A program made the position numbers and the translations under genes. The notes under the pieces were generated by a model that was not told the origin of the DNA, ran no database searches, and saw nothing but the letters and a program-made list of their open reading frames with translations. DNA of 64,000 nt from Mesoterricola silvestris (GTDB lineage Bacteria > Acidobacteriota > Holophagae > Holophagales > Holophagaceae). Location of the stretch: NCBI RefSeq assembly GCF_030295405.1, contig NZ_AP027080.1:1798001-1862000 (forward strand). Reading direction: 5' to 3'. Below, piece after piece: positions 8,278-15,270 of this stretch; position 1 is the first letter of the stretch, and each line of letters starts with the position of its first letter.

Positions 8278-8585
8278 CAGCGAGCGAGAGACGCCGTGAT
8301 GGTGTCGTCAATGAGGTCCAGGGTGGCTTTCACGGTGCTGGCGCAGGGACCGGCGGTGTGTGCGCCGCCCTCTGGGTAGCCCTCGGCCTTCATCCGCTCC
8401 ATCCAGGCAGTGGACGCCGCAGCCATGACTGCGCCGTAGCCGTAGCGGTCGCACAGGTTGCGGGTCGGGATGTATTCGGGCGTGTCCTTCGGGTAGGTGG
8501 GCTCCGTGGTGCAGAGCGCAAGGACTTCGCGGCACTCCCGCAGCGCCTTCCGCATCTGGGTGACGATCTCTGGATCTGGGGTCAT
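8277..8585 (-). CDS. Phage hypothetical protein
   Basis: A 102-residue protein with an N-terminal helix (EIVTQMRKALRECREVLAL), an aromatic middle (YIPTRNLCDRYGYG) and a C-terminal helix. A GGAGC ribosome site precedes the ATG. No family recognised. It follows the radical SAM gene by 37 bp in the leftward operon. Confidence 0.65.
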   Translation of the reverse strand: MTPDPEIVTQMRKALRECREVLALCTTEPTYPKDTPEYIPTRNLCDRYGYGAVMAAASTAWMERMKAEGYPEGGAHTAGPCASTVKATLDLIDDTITASLAR

Positions 8586-8622
8586 GGTGTGCTCCTTTCA
8601 TGGGTCCAGGCGACCCTGGACA

Positions 8623-9480
8623 TTACGCGATCCAGGCTTCGGGGCCAGGGTCGATGGGTTTCGGATCTCGGTGCGAGGCCACCATGGCGGCGGGCCGCAT
8701 CCACTTCTTGCTCAACGCCCGCCATTCGCGGGGGTAGTCGATGTAGCGGTCGGCGGGCTGGTAGAGCTGGGCGAACGGCATCCCGCCAAGGGACCAGACC
8801 TTTTCCAACCGGGCCTCGGCCTGGGGGATGGTTTCCCCGCCGAACCCGATGAGGGTGAAACACCGGAGCTTCTTCCGGCCCAGGTAAGAGAGGAGGCCCA
8901 GGGCCTTCTCCAGTGGGCGCAACGCCCCGGCGGTGTCAGCGGCAAGGAACACGGCCCCCACGCGGATCCCGCGCAACTGGTCCGCGAACCACTCGTCAAC
9001 CAGGTCCGCTTGAATGCCCCCGGAGAAGTAGGCGGCCCGGCGCTGGCGGTTGAGCATGGCAATGACCTTGAGGATGTGGTCCCGCCCGGCCTGGAGCAGG
9101 TTGTTGTCCTGGACCATCCATCCGTCCGGGAAGTCCTGGACCTCGGCCAAGCGGCCCTCGCGCCCGGGGACCAGGCACCAGGGGCATTTCTTGTTGCATC
9201 CCCGGGTGGTGAACGTCACGCCCTTCCGGAGGTAGCGGCCAGGGACGAAGGACTCCAAGGGGGATCCCATGGCCGGGCCTCCCAGCTTGACCACCGGGTA
9301 GAACCGTCCCCACTCCCGGGCGAGGCGCTGGGCCTCGGGGATGTCCCAGGTGAAGGCCACGCTCACATGAACCTCATCAGCCTCCGGGCGCAGCCCGTCC
9401 AGGGGAGGGTTGCCCACGAAGGCCATGGGATCCGTGGGGGTCAAGCTGGTCCTGCGGGGAAAGACACGGATGAGGTTCAA
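8623..9480 (-). CDS. Phage radical SAM protein
   Basis: A 285-residue protein with the radical SAM CxxxCxxC triad (Cys95, 99, 102, in TTRGCNKKCPWC) that binds the [4Fe-4S] cluster and S-adenosylmethionine. The opening IRVFPRRTSLTP and the central GWMVQDNNLLQ and FSGGIQADLVD motifs match a radical SAM group common in phage genomes with no assigned reaction. The start used is TTG at 9480 with GGAG just upstream; no ATG fits. Genes for a peptide or DNA-modification substrate are not evident next to it, so nucleic acid or host protein modification both remain open. Confidence 0.85.
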   Translation of the reverse strand: MNLIRVFPRRTSLTPTDPMAFVGNPPLDGLRPEADEVHVSVAFTWDIPEAQRLAREWGRFYPVVKLGGPAMGSPLESFVPGRYLRKGVTFTTRGCNKKCPWCLVPGREGRLAEVQDFPDGWMVQDNNLLQAGRDHILKVIAMLNRQRRAAYFSGGIQADLVDEWFADQLRGIRVGAVFLAADTAGALRPLEKALGLLSYLGRKKLRCFTLIGFGGETIPQAEARLEKVWSLGGMPFAQLYQPADRYIDYPREWRALSKKWMRPAAMVASHRDPKPIDPGPEAWIA

Positions 9481-9513
9481 GGGGGCTCCGGAGGGGGCGA
9501 GGCTGGACAGTGG

Positions 9514-9711
9514 CTATTGGGTTGGGGGTTCGGGGAGGGGCATCCAGTGGGTCGGTGATGCTCCGATTCCGCACTTGGGTTCGTCGATGACGAGCCATCC
9601 CTGCTTCCGCTTTCCTTCGTACCAGATCCCAACATGGACTGACCCTGGGAACCCGAGCAGGATGGGTTTCTGGTGTTTTTTGGGGGCGGTGGCGATCGGC
9701 TTCCAGATCAT
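9514..9711 (-). CDS. DUF551 domain protein
   Basis: A 65-residue protein with the DUF551 signature: MIWKPIATAPK at the start, PILLGFPGSVHVGIWY in the middle and THWMPLPEPP at the end. These small phage and prophage proteins have no known function. The start at 9711 was chosen by alignment to the family opening; 18 extra residues upstream look non-coding. Confidence 0.8.
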   Translation of the reverse strand: MIWKPIATAPKKHQKPILLGFPGSVHVGIWYEGKRKQGWLVIDEPKCGIGASPTHWMPLPEPPTQ

Positions 9712-9731
9712 GTCGGCTCCTGGACATTCGG

Positions 9732-9989
9732 TTACGATTCGATGGCCTCGTCCCAGAACCCACAACGGTCCTCGGCGGCACGGAATGCGGCGACGATCTC
9801 ATGGCCGCCCAGGCGGGACAGGACGCGGAGGCTGGCGTCATCCGCAATGGAGTGGGCCTCCAGGGTGTTGCCTGGCTCCAGGCTGTTGAGGATGGCGATG
9901 GCCTCCTCCGGTGTGAAGGTGATCGGTGGCCGCTTGAGCCGGATGATTTCTTCCCTGACGGTCAAAGGTCCCTCCAGGTGGATATTCAC
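9732..9989 (-). CDS. Phage hypothetical protein
   Basis: An 85-residue protein starting at GTG (9989), which overlaps the upstream stop as GTGA. It is mostly helical by pattern (TPEEAIAILNSL, GGHEIVAAFRAAEDR). No family recognised. The coupling to the 58-residue gene upstream supports both being real. Confidence 0.6.
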   Translation of the reverse strand: MNIHLEGPLTVREEIIRLKRPPITFTPEEAIAILNSLEPGNTLEAHSIADDASLRVLSRLGGHEIVAAFRAAEDRCGFWDEAIES

Positions 9990-10162
9990 CCGATCTCGTG
10001 GGCGAGGTTTTCGAGGTGGCCGGCCTCGATGAGGAATGCGTCCTCGCCGTAGGCTACGGAGTTACCGGTTGCAAGGCGATGCTGGTTCTCTGCCTTCATG
10101 GCCTCGACCCTGGCGTTGCTGGCGAGGGCGGAGATGAGGATTCGAGTGGTATGGGGATCCAT
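9986..10162 (-). CDS. Small phage protein, 58 residues
   Basis: It opens MDPHTTRILISALASNARVE and continues as a probable single helix with an acidic end (EAGHLENLAHEIG). It is coupled through GTGA to the 85-residue gene downstream. No family recognised. Confidence 0.5.
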   Translation of the reverse strand: MDPHTTRILISALASNARVEAMKAENQHRLATGNSVAYGEDAFLIEAGHLENLAHEIG

Positions 10163-10179
10163 GTCATGTTCCTGGGCTG

Positions 10180-10269
10180 TTATGCTTCGGGCAAGTTGTC
10201 GAAGTCCGCGAACGTCACCCAGGGATGAAGTGCGAGGGCGCGGAGCATGAAATTGAGGTTGCGAAACAT
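10180..10269 (-). CDS. Very small phage ORF, 29 residues
   Basis: It opens MFRNLNFMLRALALHPW and ends in an acidic FADFDNLPEA. A strong AAAGGAGG lies 9-10 bases before the ATG, which is the main reason to list it. It sits between the recombinase gene and the 58-residue gene. Confidence 0.4.
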   Translation of the reverse strand: MFRNLNFMLRALALHPWVTFADFDNLPEA

Positions 10270-10293
10270 GGCGTGGTTCCTCCTTTTGGACAG

Positions 10294-11328
10294 TTACTTC
10301 TGGGTTTCAGACTTGGAGATCTCGGGCAGCACGCGCGGCCCGATGCCTCCGACAAGGTAGGCGGGGATCGCTTTCCGGAGGTCGAGCTGGTCCAGGTGGG
10401 CCACGTACCGCTGAGTGGTTGCGATGGTCGCGTGGCCCAGGAGATCCTTCACGGCCACCAGGTTCCGGGAGTAGAGGTAGGTCGAATCCGCGAAGGTGTG
10501 GCGCAGCGCGTGGGGTGTGATGCGCTTGCGGATTCCAGCCTTGTCCGCGGTATCACGGATGATCTTGGAGGCGGTCTTCGTGCTCAGTCTCCATCCGCAC
10601 TGGTGGCGGTCCTCAGCGAGGAACAGGGCTCCGGCGTCACCGGCCCTGCGGCCCGTTGATTCCAAGTATTCGTCCACGGCCTGGCGCACTTCCTTGCGAA
10701 CCGGAATCATGCGGTCCTTCCCTCCCTTGCCCTGTCGCACGTGAACCGTGCATCCGCCGGCGGCGTCAGCCAGGAAGTCCCGAACGTCCAGGTTACAAAG
10801 CTCAGCAATGCGGACGCCAGAGCCCAGGGCGACGATGCAGAGGGCGTAATCCCGGAAGGATCCCTTAGCCACCTGGAGGAACGCCTTGATCTCTTCCGGG
10901 TTCATCACCTGGTGGGGGTTGAGCACCTTGGCCGTGGGAACCTTGAGCAGGTAGAACACCTGGTCGATGCTGAGGGAATGTCCCTGCATGGCCCCGGTCC
11001 ATTTCAGGAACGAACGCAGGGCAATGATCCTGTGGGCTTGGGTGGGTTTGCCGGGAACGGTCGCCAGGATGTGGGAGTGGAATCCGACGAGCTGGGCAAC
11101 CCGCAAATCCTCGGGCCGCTCAACGCTCATCCAGTCCATCGCCAACATGATGTCACGGCGGTAGTTCCGTCCTGTCTTGCGATTGTGGGGATGCTGGGAA
11201 GCGATGTAGGCGTCCACGACAGCCTCGATAGGGGCACGAGGGCTAATCTCGATGACGCCCTCAACCTCGCGCAAAGCCTCGATTTCTGGGTTCTCATCGA
11301 TGTTGAAAACAGGAACCTCATCCCTCAC
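10294..11328 (-). CDS. XerC/XerD-like tyrosine recombinase
   Basis: A 344-residue recombinase distinct from the integrase. A SAM-like core-binding domain (residues about 35-125, with RKTGRNYRRDIMLAMDW) precedes a catalytic domain with Arg in LGSGVRIAEL, Lys in GKGGKDR, HxxR in HALRHTFA, and His/Tyr in LLGHATIATTQRY. The GTG at 11328 overlaps the upstream stop as GTGA and has AGGAGG 5 bases away, which beats a longer ATG frame. A second recombinase inside the early operon could resolve dimers or excision intermediates, or act on the host dif site. The role is inferred. Confidence 0.88.
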   Translation of the reverse strand: MRDEVPVFNIDENPEIEALREVEGVIEISPRAPIEAVVDAYIASQHPHNRKTGRNYRRDIMLAMDWMSVERPEDLRVAQLVGFHSHILATVPGKPTQAHRIIALRSFLKWTGAMQGHSLSIDQVFYLLKVPTAKVLNPHQVMNPEEIKAFLQVAKGSFRDYALCIVALGSGVRIAELCNLDVRDFLADAAGGCTVHVRQGKGGKDRMIPVRKEVRQAVDEYLESTGRRAGDAGALFLAEDRHQCGWRLSTKTASKIIRDTADKAGIRKRITPHALRHTFADSTYLYSRNLVAVKDLLGHATIATTQRYVAHLDQLDLRKAIPAYLVGGIGPRVLPEISKSETQK

Positions 11329-11549
11329 GCTGCCCTCCTGAGAAACGTTTTTGTGATTCGGTGACGGGAATTGAGCCGCGCCGTTGGCCAATAGACCCGG
11401 CCATCGTCGCAGTGTTCGCAGGGCTCGACCCAGCCGGGTTGGAACATGGTCGCCTTTTCGGTGTAGGCGATGCCGGTTCCGTTGCAGTGGGTGCAGGTTT
11501 GGGTGGTGGGGAAGACCCGATCCAGGGAAGCGAAGATGCGCAGGTTCAT
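11325..11549 (-). CDS. Small DnaJ-type zinc-finger protein
   Basis: A 74-residue protein with two half-sites of the DnaJ cysteine-rich domain, CTHCNGTG (residues 19-26) and CEHCDDG (44-50), enough to bind one Zn2+. Phages often carry such DnaJ-like zinc modules of unknown role. It overlaps both neighbours by four bases (ATGA upstream, GTGA downstream). Confidence 0.7.
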   Translation of the reverse strand: MNLRIFASLDRVFPTTQTCTHCNGTGIAYTEKATMFQPGWVEPCEHCDDGRVYWPTARLNSRHRITKTFLRRAA

Positions 11550-11830
11550 GCGGCCACCTGGTGGATCACCTGTGCTTTCTTCGCGGCGTGGTAGTCCCGA
11601 TCCTGCTGCCTCGCCACGGCACAGGTCTTGTAACCCGGCGTGGGTAGTTTCCCGCAGTGGGGACACAGGCCCTTCTTGCGGCGGTCGGTTTCGAGGGCCT
11701 GGACGCGATCCGAATTGGCTTCGGCGCAGTAACCGCATTCCACCTGGCCAGGGACAGCGTCCTGGTGGTGACACCTGACACATGTGCCGGCGGCTTTGTC
11801 GGCGTAGTAACGTTCCGTCCAGCGGCTCAT
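11546..11830 (-). CDS. Zinc-ribbon phage protein
   Basis: A 94-residue protein with three Cys pairs, CVRC (17-20), CGYC (32-35) and CPHC (56-59), plus Cys70, in a basic background (LETDRRKKG). The spacing suggests one treble-clef or two zinc ribbons and nucleic-acid binding. ATGA overlaps join it to both neighbours. No named family. Confidence 0.65.
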   Translation of the reverse strand: MSRWTERYYADKAAGTCVRCHHQDAVPGQVECGYCAEANSDRVQALETDRRKKGLCPHCGKLPTPGYKTCAVARQQDRDYHAAKKAQVIHQVAA

Positions 11831-12078
11831 GATGCCCTCTCCACGGGATGCCATCGCGCAGCTTTCTGCGCTTCCAGGCATTGGATATCGACTTCCAGGT
11901 CGTGCTTGTCCCACGCCCATTTGGTGCGGGCGTTGATGTCGGTCCAGGATGGACGGACGGCAAGGTGGGCCTCCAACTTCGCCCTGAACGAGGCCAGGAA
12001 GGCGTCCAGCTTGTCCTCTGGAATGGATTTGATGATGTCGGTCTTTTCGGCGAGGGTCTGGTAGCGGATGGGGTTCAT
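11827..12078 (-). CDS. Phage hypothetical protein
   Basis: An 83-residue helical protein opening MNPIRYQTLAEKTDIIKSIP. The start at 12078 gives an ATGA overlap with the 34-residue gene before it, and its own stop overlaps the zinc-ribbon gene after it. No family recognised. Confidence 0.6.
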   Translation of the reverse strand: MNPIRYQTLAEKTDIIKSIPEDKLDAFLASFRAKLEAHLAVRPSWTDINARTKWAWDKHDLEVDIQCLEAQKAARWHPVERAS

Positions 12079-12179
12079 TGGAGGTTGGCCCATAGGAGGA
12101 TGGTTCCGATGACGGCGAGGATGGCCAGCACCTTGTTGGCGGGGCCGGTGATGTCGATGGGCTCAAGGCGGGGTTCCAT
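12075..12179 (-). CDS. 34-residue single-pass membrane protein
   Basis: It opens MEPRLEPIDITGP, then a hydrophobic segment AILAVIGTILLWA long enough to span a membrane, ending NLQ. Overlaps of one base upstream (TAATG) and four bases downstream (ATGA) lock it into the operon. Small membrane proteins of this kind in early operons sometimes act in exclusion or lysis timing; nothing here decides that. Confidence 0.6.
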   Translation of the reverse strand: MEPRLEPIDITGPANKVLAILAVIGTILLWANLQ

Positions 12180-12427
12180 TACGCGCTCCGTTCAAAAGGC
12201 ATCGCAGAGGTGAACCCCTGGGTCTCTACGTGCTGCTTGGCCTCGTCCAGGGTGTGGAATGGCCCCGCCGGTTCCGGCCCGATCCTGGGGCTTCCTGGGG
12301 GCGTCCAACGGTGTTCCGCGTGGTAGGCCCACCATTCGCCGCCATAGAGGACCGCTTTGTGTCCGTCGCGGTGGACGGATGCGTGGGGCTGGCCCAGGAT
12401 GTCTAGGCGATCCTCCCAGGGGTTCAT
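12179..12427 (-). CDS. Phage hypothetical protein
   Basis: An 82-residue Trp/His-rich protein (opens MNPWEDRLDILGQPHASVHRD; then GGEWWAYHAEHRW). The start at 12427 gives an ATGA overlap with the nuclease gene before it. No family recognised. Confidence 0.6.
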   Translation of the reverse strand: MNPWEDRLDILGQPHASVHRDGHKAVLYGGEWWAYHAEHRWTPPGSPRIGPEPAGPFHTLDEAKQHVETQGFTSAMPFERSA

Positions 12428-12753
12428 GACGCAATCTCCAGACGGCCCGACTCCATGAGCCAGAGCCACGTTTTGTAGACGGCTTCCAGGAAGATCCGGT
12501 CGCGTTCTTCCCTGGGCAGGAGGCCACGCCCGCCGGTTCTCCCATCAATAAGGTCATGGCATGACCCACAGAGGAAAGCCGGGATGTCGTGTGCCTTGTA
12601 GGACCCACCCTTGCCATGCTGGAGGGAGTTGGAGTGGCACCCGACCATTTCACCCTCGCAGCCACCCCCACAATTCATGCAGTGGGGGGCAAAGCGGGCG
12701 AGGTCGAGCAAGGCCCGATTTCTGTATGTGATTTGCTTGAGGTAGGCGGGCAT
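12424..12753 (-). CDS. DUF1364/YbcO-like HNH-type nuclease
   Basis: A 109-residue protein with the metal and active-site pattern of the YbcO (DUF1364) prophage nucleases: CMNCGGGC, then GCHSN, then AFLCGSCHDLIDGR. The fold is a treble-clef beta-beta-alpha-metal nuclease. In lambdoid phages these genes sit in the nin-like region with recombination genes, as here. Target is unknown. It overlaps the downstream gene as ATGA. Confidence 0.75.
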   Translation of the reverse strand: MPAYLKQITYRNRALLDLARFAPHCMNCGGGCEGEMVGCHSNSLQHGKGGSYKAHDIPAFLCGSCHDLIDGRTGGRGLLPREERDRIFLEAVYKTWLWLMESGRLEIAS

Positions 12754-12756
12754 GGC

Positions 12757-12963
12757 TTATGTCACTGCCTTCAGGAGGCGCGTGGGGATGGTGAAGAAGG
12801 GATAATTCCCCGTGGGATCGAGGGTGACGGCGGCGTAGTCCTCTCCGCTGTCCATGGAATCCTCGGCAGAGCACCCGTAATCACAGTCCATCAGGTCATA
12901 GACCGTTGAACCGGCAGGGTGATCGAGATAGGTTTCCTTGATTTTGTAGGTCTGCATGGGCAT
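12757..12963 (-). CDS. Phage hypothetical protein
   Basis: A 68-residue acidic protein opening MPMQTYKIKETYLDHPAGST and with a DCDYGC pair in the middle. GGAAGGA precedes the first ATG at 12963. No family recognised. The 149 bp between this gene and the next upstream (12964-13112) hold no other frame I would defend. Confidence 0.6.
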   Translation of the reverse strand: MPMQTYKIKETYLDHPAGSTVYDLMDCDYGCSAEDSMDSGEDYAAVTLDPTGNYPFFTIPTRLLKAVT

Positions 12964-13112
12964 GGCGGTCCTTCCTTTCCAGGAATGGGTTGGATAACGC
13001 CTTGAGGGAGCGTTGTGAGCTTGGGGGTGTCGAGTTTGGTTGTGCAGTCCATCCCCTGACCTAGCCCTTGCACCCGCCCTTGTTTAGCCTCGGTAGGCAG
13101 CGCGAGGATGGG

Positions 13113-13379
13113 TTAGAAGGGGAGGGAATGCCCGCAGTGGTCGCACTTCGTGAACCCCGCGAACTGGACTTCCTCCACCATGTGTCCCCGACCACACTTC
13201 GGGCAGTCGCACCCTGGCAAGGGATCCGGCTTGATGGGGAGCATGAACGGAGGAAGGGGGCGCAAGGACCGGATTCGGCACAACTCCTTCACCAGCGTAT
13301 CGATGGCATGCTGGTATTGTTCTTGAGCGTTCCGAATCTGGCCCACGAGATAAGCTTCGTGTTCGTCAATGGGGTCCAT
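13113..13379 (-). CDS. Zinc-ribbon phage protein
   Basis: An 88-residue protein: an N-terminal helix (EAYLVGQIRNAQEQYQHAI) and a C-terminal zinc ribbon with CPKCG and CDHCG. It is one of a group of four Cys-pair proteins in this stretch. No named family. Confidence 0.65.
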   Translation of the reverse strand: MDPIDEHEAYLVGQIRNAQEQYQHAIDTLVKELCRIRSLRPLPPFMLPIKPDPLPGCDCPKCGRGHMVEEVQFAGFTKCDHCGHSLPF

Positions 13380-13396
13380 GGTTCACCTTTCAGGAG

Positions 13397-13591
13397 TCAC
13401 TCGGATGTTGCGATTTCGATCTGCGCCTCACGCTTGGAAGCGAGGCGGTCAAATTTGATCGGCTTGAAGTCGGGGCAGTTGTGGCCGCAATCTTCATCCG
13501 TCCTACGGTCTTGAAACTCGCAAAGCCCCGAGTTGCCCCAGTTGCCACGGACTTTTAAGAAGTGGCGGCAACCGCCGCAATCCTGGCTCAT
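13397..13591 (-). CDS. Small Cys-rich protein
   Basis: A 64-residue protein with Cys in CGGC, then single Cys in GLCEF, EDCGHNC: five or six ligands, probably one metal site, with a basic tail. A weaker copy of the prophage 14-bp dyad (GGTCAAATTTGATC) lies within it at 13447-13460. No named family. Confidence 0.6.
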   Translation of the reverse strand: MSQDCGGCRHFLKVRGNWGNSGLCEFQDRRTDEDCGHNCPDFKPIKFDRLASKREAQIEIATSE

Positions 13592-13609
13592 GGATCCTCC
13601 TGGGACGGG

Positions 13610-13822
13610 TCAACGGTAGAAGTGGACTTCCGGATGCTCGGACATAATCCGGACCATGGCGCGGTCACACGCCTTGGGGAACCAACGCTTGAACCGCTTG
13701 ATCCAGCGCGTCATCCGGCGTTCTGTTGGGGAGCCCCTCGAGGTGCGTTTCCGGCGGCGATACCACTTGATACGGTGGGGATCCGCCTTCGCGGCGAGTT
13801 TGAGCATGGGGGCTCCCAGCAT
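13610..13822 (-). CDS. Small basic phage protein
   Basis: A 70-residue, very basic protein (WYRRRKRTSRG, RMTRWIKRFKRWFPK), likely to bind nucleic acid. A later ATG at residue 6 is an alternative start. No family recognised. Confidence 0.5.
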   Translation of the reverse strand: MLGAPMLKLAAKADPHRIKWYRRRKRTSRGSPTERRMTRWIKRFKRWFPKACDRAMVRIMSEHPEVHFYR

Positions 13823-13825
13823 TCA

Positions 13826-14059
13826 CTAGATGAATCCCTGGAGCACAGCGGCCCCAGCGGCGATTTCTTTGACCTTCCAAAAGGGCTCGGGGTTTTCTTC
13901 GCTGTTCCAGCCCCCGATACCTTGCCGATCCCAGGTATGCCAGGTCCCGTAACCCTCCCAGCACGTTGCTACGCATCGGGGGCGCTTACCCGGCAAGCGA
14001 ACCATGAGCCTCCATTCACCCTTCTTACGGCGATTTTCTTCCCAGTGAAGGATCTGCAC
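13826..14059 (-). CDS. Phage hypothetical protein downstream of a stem-loop element
   Basis: A 77-residue Trp-rich basic protein starting at GTG (14059) with AGGAGAAAGGAA upstream. It opens MQILHWEENRRKKGEWRL. A structured element (14091-14138) lies 31 bases before the start codon, so translation or transcription of this gene may be controlled by it. No family recognised. Confidence 0.6.
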   Translation of the reverse strand: MQILHWEENRRKKGEWRLMVRLPGKRPRCVATCWEGYGTWHTWDRQGIGGWNSEENPEPFWKVKEIAAGAAVLQGFI

Positions 14060-14090
14060 TTGGGTTCCTTTCTCCTAGGCGGTCAATGTG

Positions 14091-14138
14091 AATCCGCTCA
14101 ATGCAGGCCCCGGGGAAGGGGCCTGACTTCAACGGATT
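14091..14138 (-). ncRNA. Stem-loop element, copy 1
   Basis: Outer stem AATCCG/CGGATT, a symmetric internal loop (on this strand TTGAAGT opposite CATTGAG) and an inner stem CAGGCCCC/GGGGCCTG with a 6-nt loop. The loop and outer stem recur at 16957-17015 with a different inner stem that still pairs perfectly. It lies in the leader of the gene starting at 14059. I read it as a conserved cis RNA motif; no known riboswitch fits. Confidence 0.6.
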
Positions 14139-14168
14139 GTGCAAGCGGGGCAGGGAGGGGTTGTGGTG

Positions 14169-14387
14169 CTAGTAACTCCCTGCCAGTGCGGGCTCCCCCC
14201 GCGTGGGTAAAGGGATTTTGAGGTAGGGGTCAGGCTCGGATACGGCCCGCCCAAGGTAGCCCAACCCGCTTGGAGCGTCCCCGCTGGGCGTGCAGTTCTG
14301 CCGGTCATCGTGGGCCTGTGGTGTCGCATGGATAGCGGCCCATCCCAGGATGAGGACGGTCAGGACGAGGCAGAGGGTGAGAAGCAT
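14169..14387 (-). CDS. Small exported or membrane-anchored protein
   Basis: A 72-residue protein with an N-terminal hydrophobic segment (MLLTLCLVLTVLILGWAA) followed by a polar tail. It may be a signal anchor or a signal peptide with a small periplasmic part. It follows a 79-residue membrane protein gene by 6 bp. No family recognised. Confidence 0.5.
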   Translation of the reverse strand: MLLTLCLVLTVLILGWAAIHATPQAHDDRQNCTPSGDAPSGLGYLGRAVSEPDPYLKIPLPTRGEPALAGSY

Positions 14388-14393
14388 GGGCGT

Positions 14394-14633
14394 CTAGGAG
14401 TCGGCGAGGAAGGCCCCACCCGTGACGAAGCAGAGGGCGAATGAGCCCCACCCGACGAGGCTGGAAAGCAGGACGCGGACGATGCCCCAGGCCACGTCCA
14501 GGGTCGGGACCGGGGTCTGCTTCACGGCTTCGATGATCTGGACAATGCCGCCGATGAGGCAGACGTAAACGCCCAGGTAGAGCGACAAGGCGATGCCGCA
14601 GACGATGATGAGGACTCCGATGATCTTGTTCAT
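14394..14633 (-). CDS. Small membrane protein
   Basis: A 79-residue protein with three probable membrane segments (about 4-20, 22-36, and 50-72). It opens MNKIIGVLIIVCGIALSLYL. No family recognised. A role in superinfection exclusion is a common fate of such early membrane proteins but is only a guess. Confidence 0.65.
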   Translation of the reverse strand: MNKIIGVLIIVCGIALSLYLGVYVCLIGGIVQIIEAVKQTPVPTLDVAWGIVRVLLSSLVGWGSFALCFVTGGAFLADS

Positions 14634-14641
14634 GGCTCCCT

Positions 14642-14803
14642 TCAGTAGGAAATTGAGATGTGCCGCACCTTCTTCAGGTAGACGGCGTTGATGACCTGCT
14701 TCGCGTCGTGTTCCGAAAGGCCCAGGGCTTGCAGGTCGGAGAGGGCTTCGAGGTTGAAGGACTTCTTGTGGGCTACGTCTTCTTCGTGCGCAGTTTCAGC
14801 CAT
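14642..14803 (-). CDS. Small phage protein, 53 residues
   Basis: It opens MAETAHEEDVAHKKSFNLEA and ends with LKKVRHISISY. The sequence looks like two short helices (DLQALGLSEHDAKQVINAVYL). It starts 2 bp after the stop of the 150-residue gene and belongs with the recombination genes by position. No family recognised. Confidence 0.55.
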   Translation of the reverse strand: MAETAHEEDVAHKKSFNLEALSDLQALGLSEHDAKQVINAVYLKKVRHISISY

Positions 14804-14805
14804 GG

Positions 14806-15258
14806 CTACTCCTGCGGCGCGGGCTTGGGCTCGGTCTTGTGCATGACCACCTCAAACGCCTTCCGCTTGGGCAGCTTGATCGGGATCGTCATGTCCTGGG
14901 GGATCTCCGGGCTTCCCCAGATGCGGATGCAGGGTTGGCCCTTCATGGGACCGGCGACTTCCACCTTGCCCTCATAGAGCGTGACTTTCTTGCCCTTCCA
15001 GTTGGCCAGGGTGGGGCCGAACATGGCCTTGATGCAGATGGCATTGGTCTTCGCCAGCACCAACTGCATTTCCTTGCCCACGAAGGACATGATTGCCTTC
15101 AGTTCCTCTCCTTTCTCGCCTTCCAGCTTCTCGTGCTTGACTTCGGCGATGGTGAGCGTGACCTTCTTCCCGTCCAGGATCCCGGCCTTGAGAAAGCGCC
15201 CTGGGTAGAGCTGGTCATAGTTCTTGGGTTGAGCGAGCGGTGCGGGTGAAGCGGCCAT
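14806..15258 (-). CDS. Phage protein next to the exonuclease, possible recombination partner
   Basis: A 150-residue protein with an OB-like pattern of strands (GKKVTLTIAEVKHE, GKKVTLYEGKVEVAG, KGQPCIRIWGSPEI). It lies 12 bp after a RecE-like exonuclease gene, where phages usually carry a single-strand annealing or DNA-binding partner. I do not recognise it as RecT or Erf. A single-strand DNA-binding role is inference from position and strand pattern. Confidence 0.7.
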   Translation of the reverse strand: MAASPAPLAQPKNYDQLYPGRFLKAGILDGKKVTLTIAEVKHEKLEGEKGEELKAIMSFVGKEMQLVLAKTNAICIKAMFGPTLANWKGKKVTLYEGKVEVAGPMKGQPCIRIWGSPEIPQDMTIPIKLPKRKAFEVVMHKTEPKPAPQE

Positions 15259-15270
15259 AGAAGCTCCTTT

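Noticed and set aside
12891-13073. Minus-strand frame of 60 codons overlapping the gene at 12757-12963
   Set aside because: It lacks support from coupling or a family, and its second half is the wrong frame of the downstream gene.
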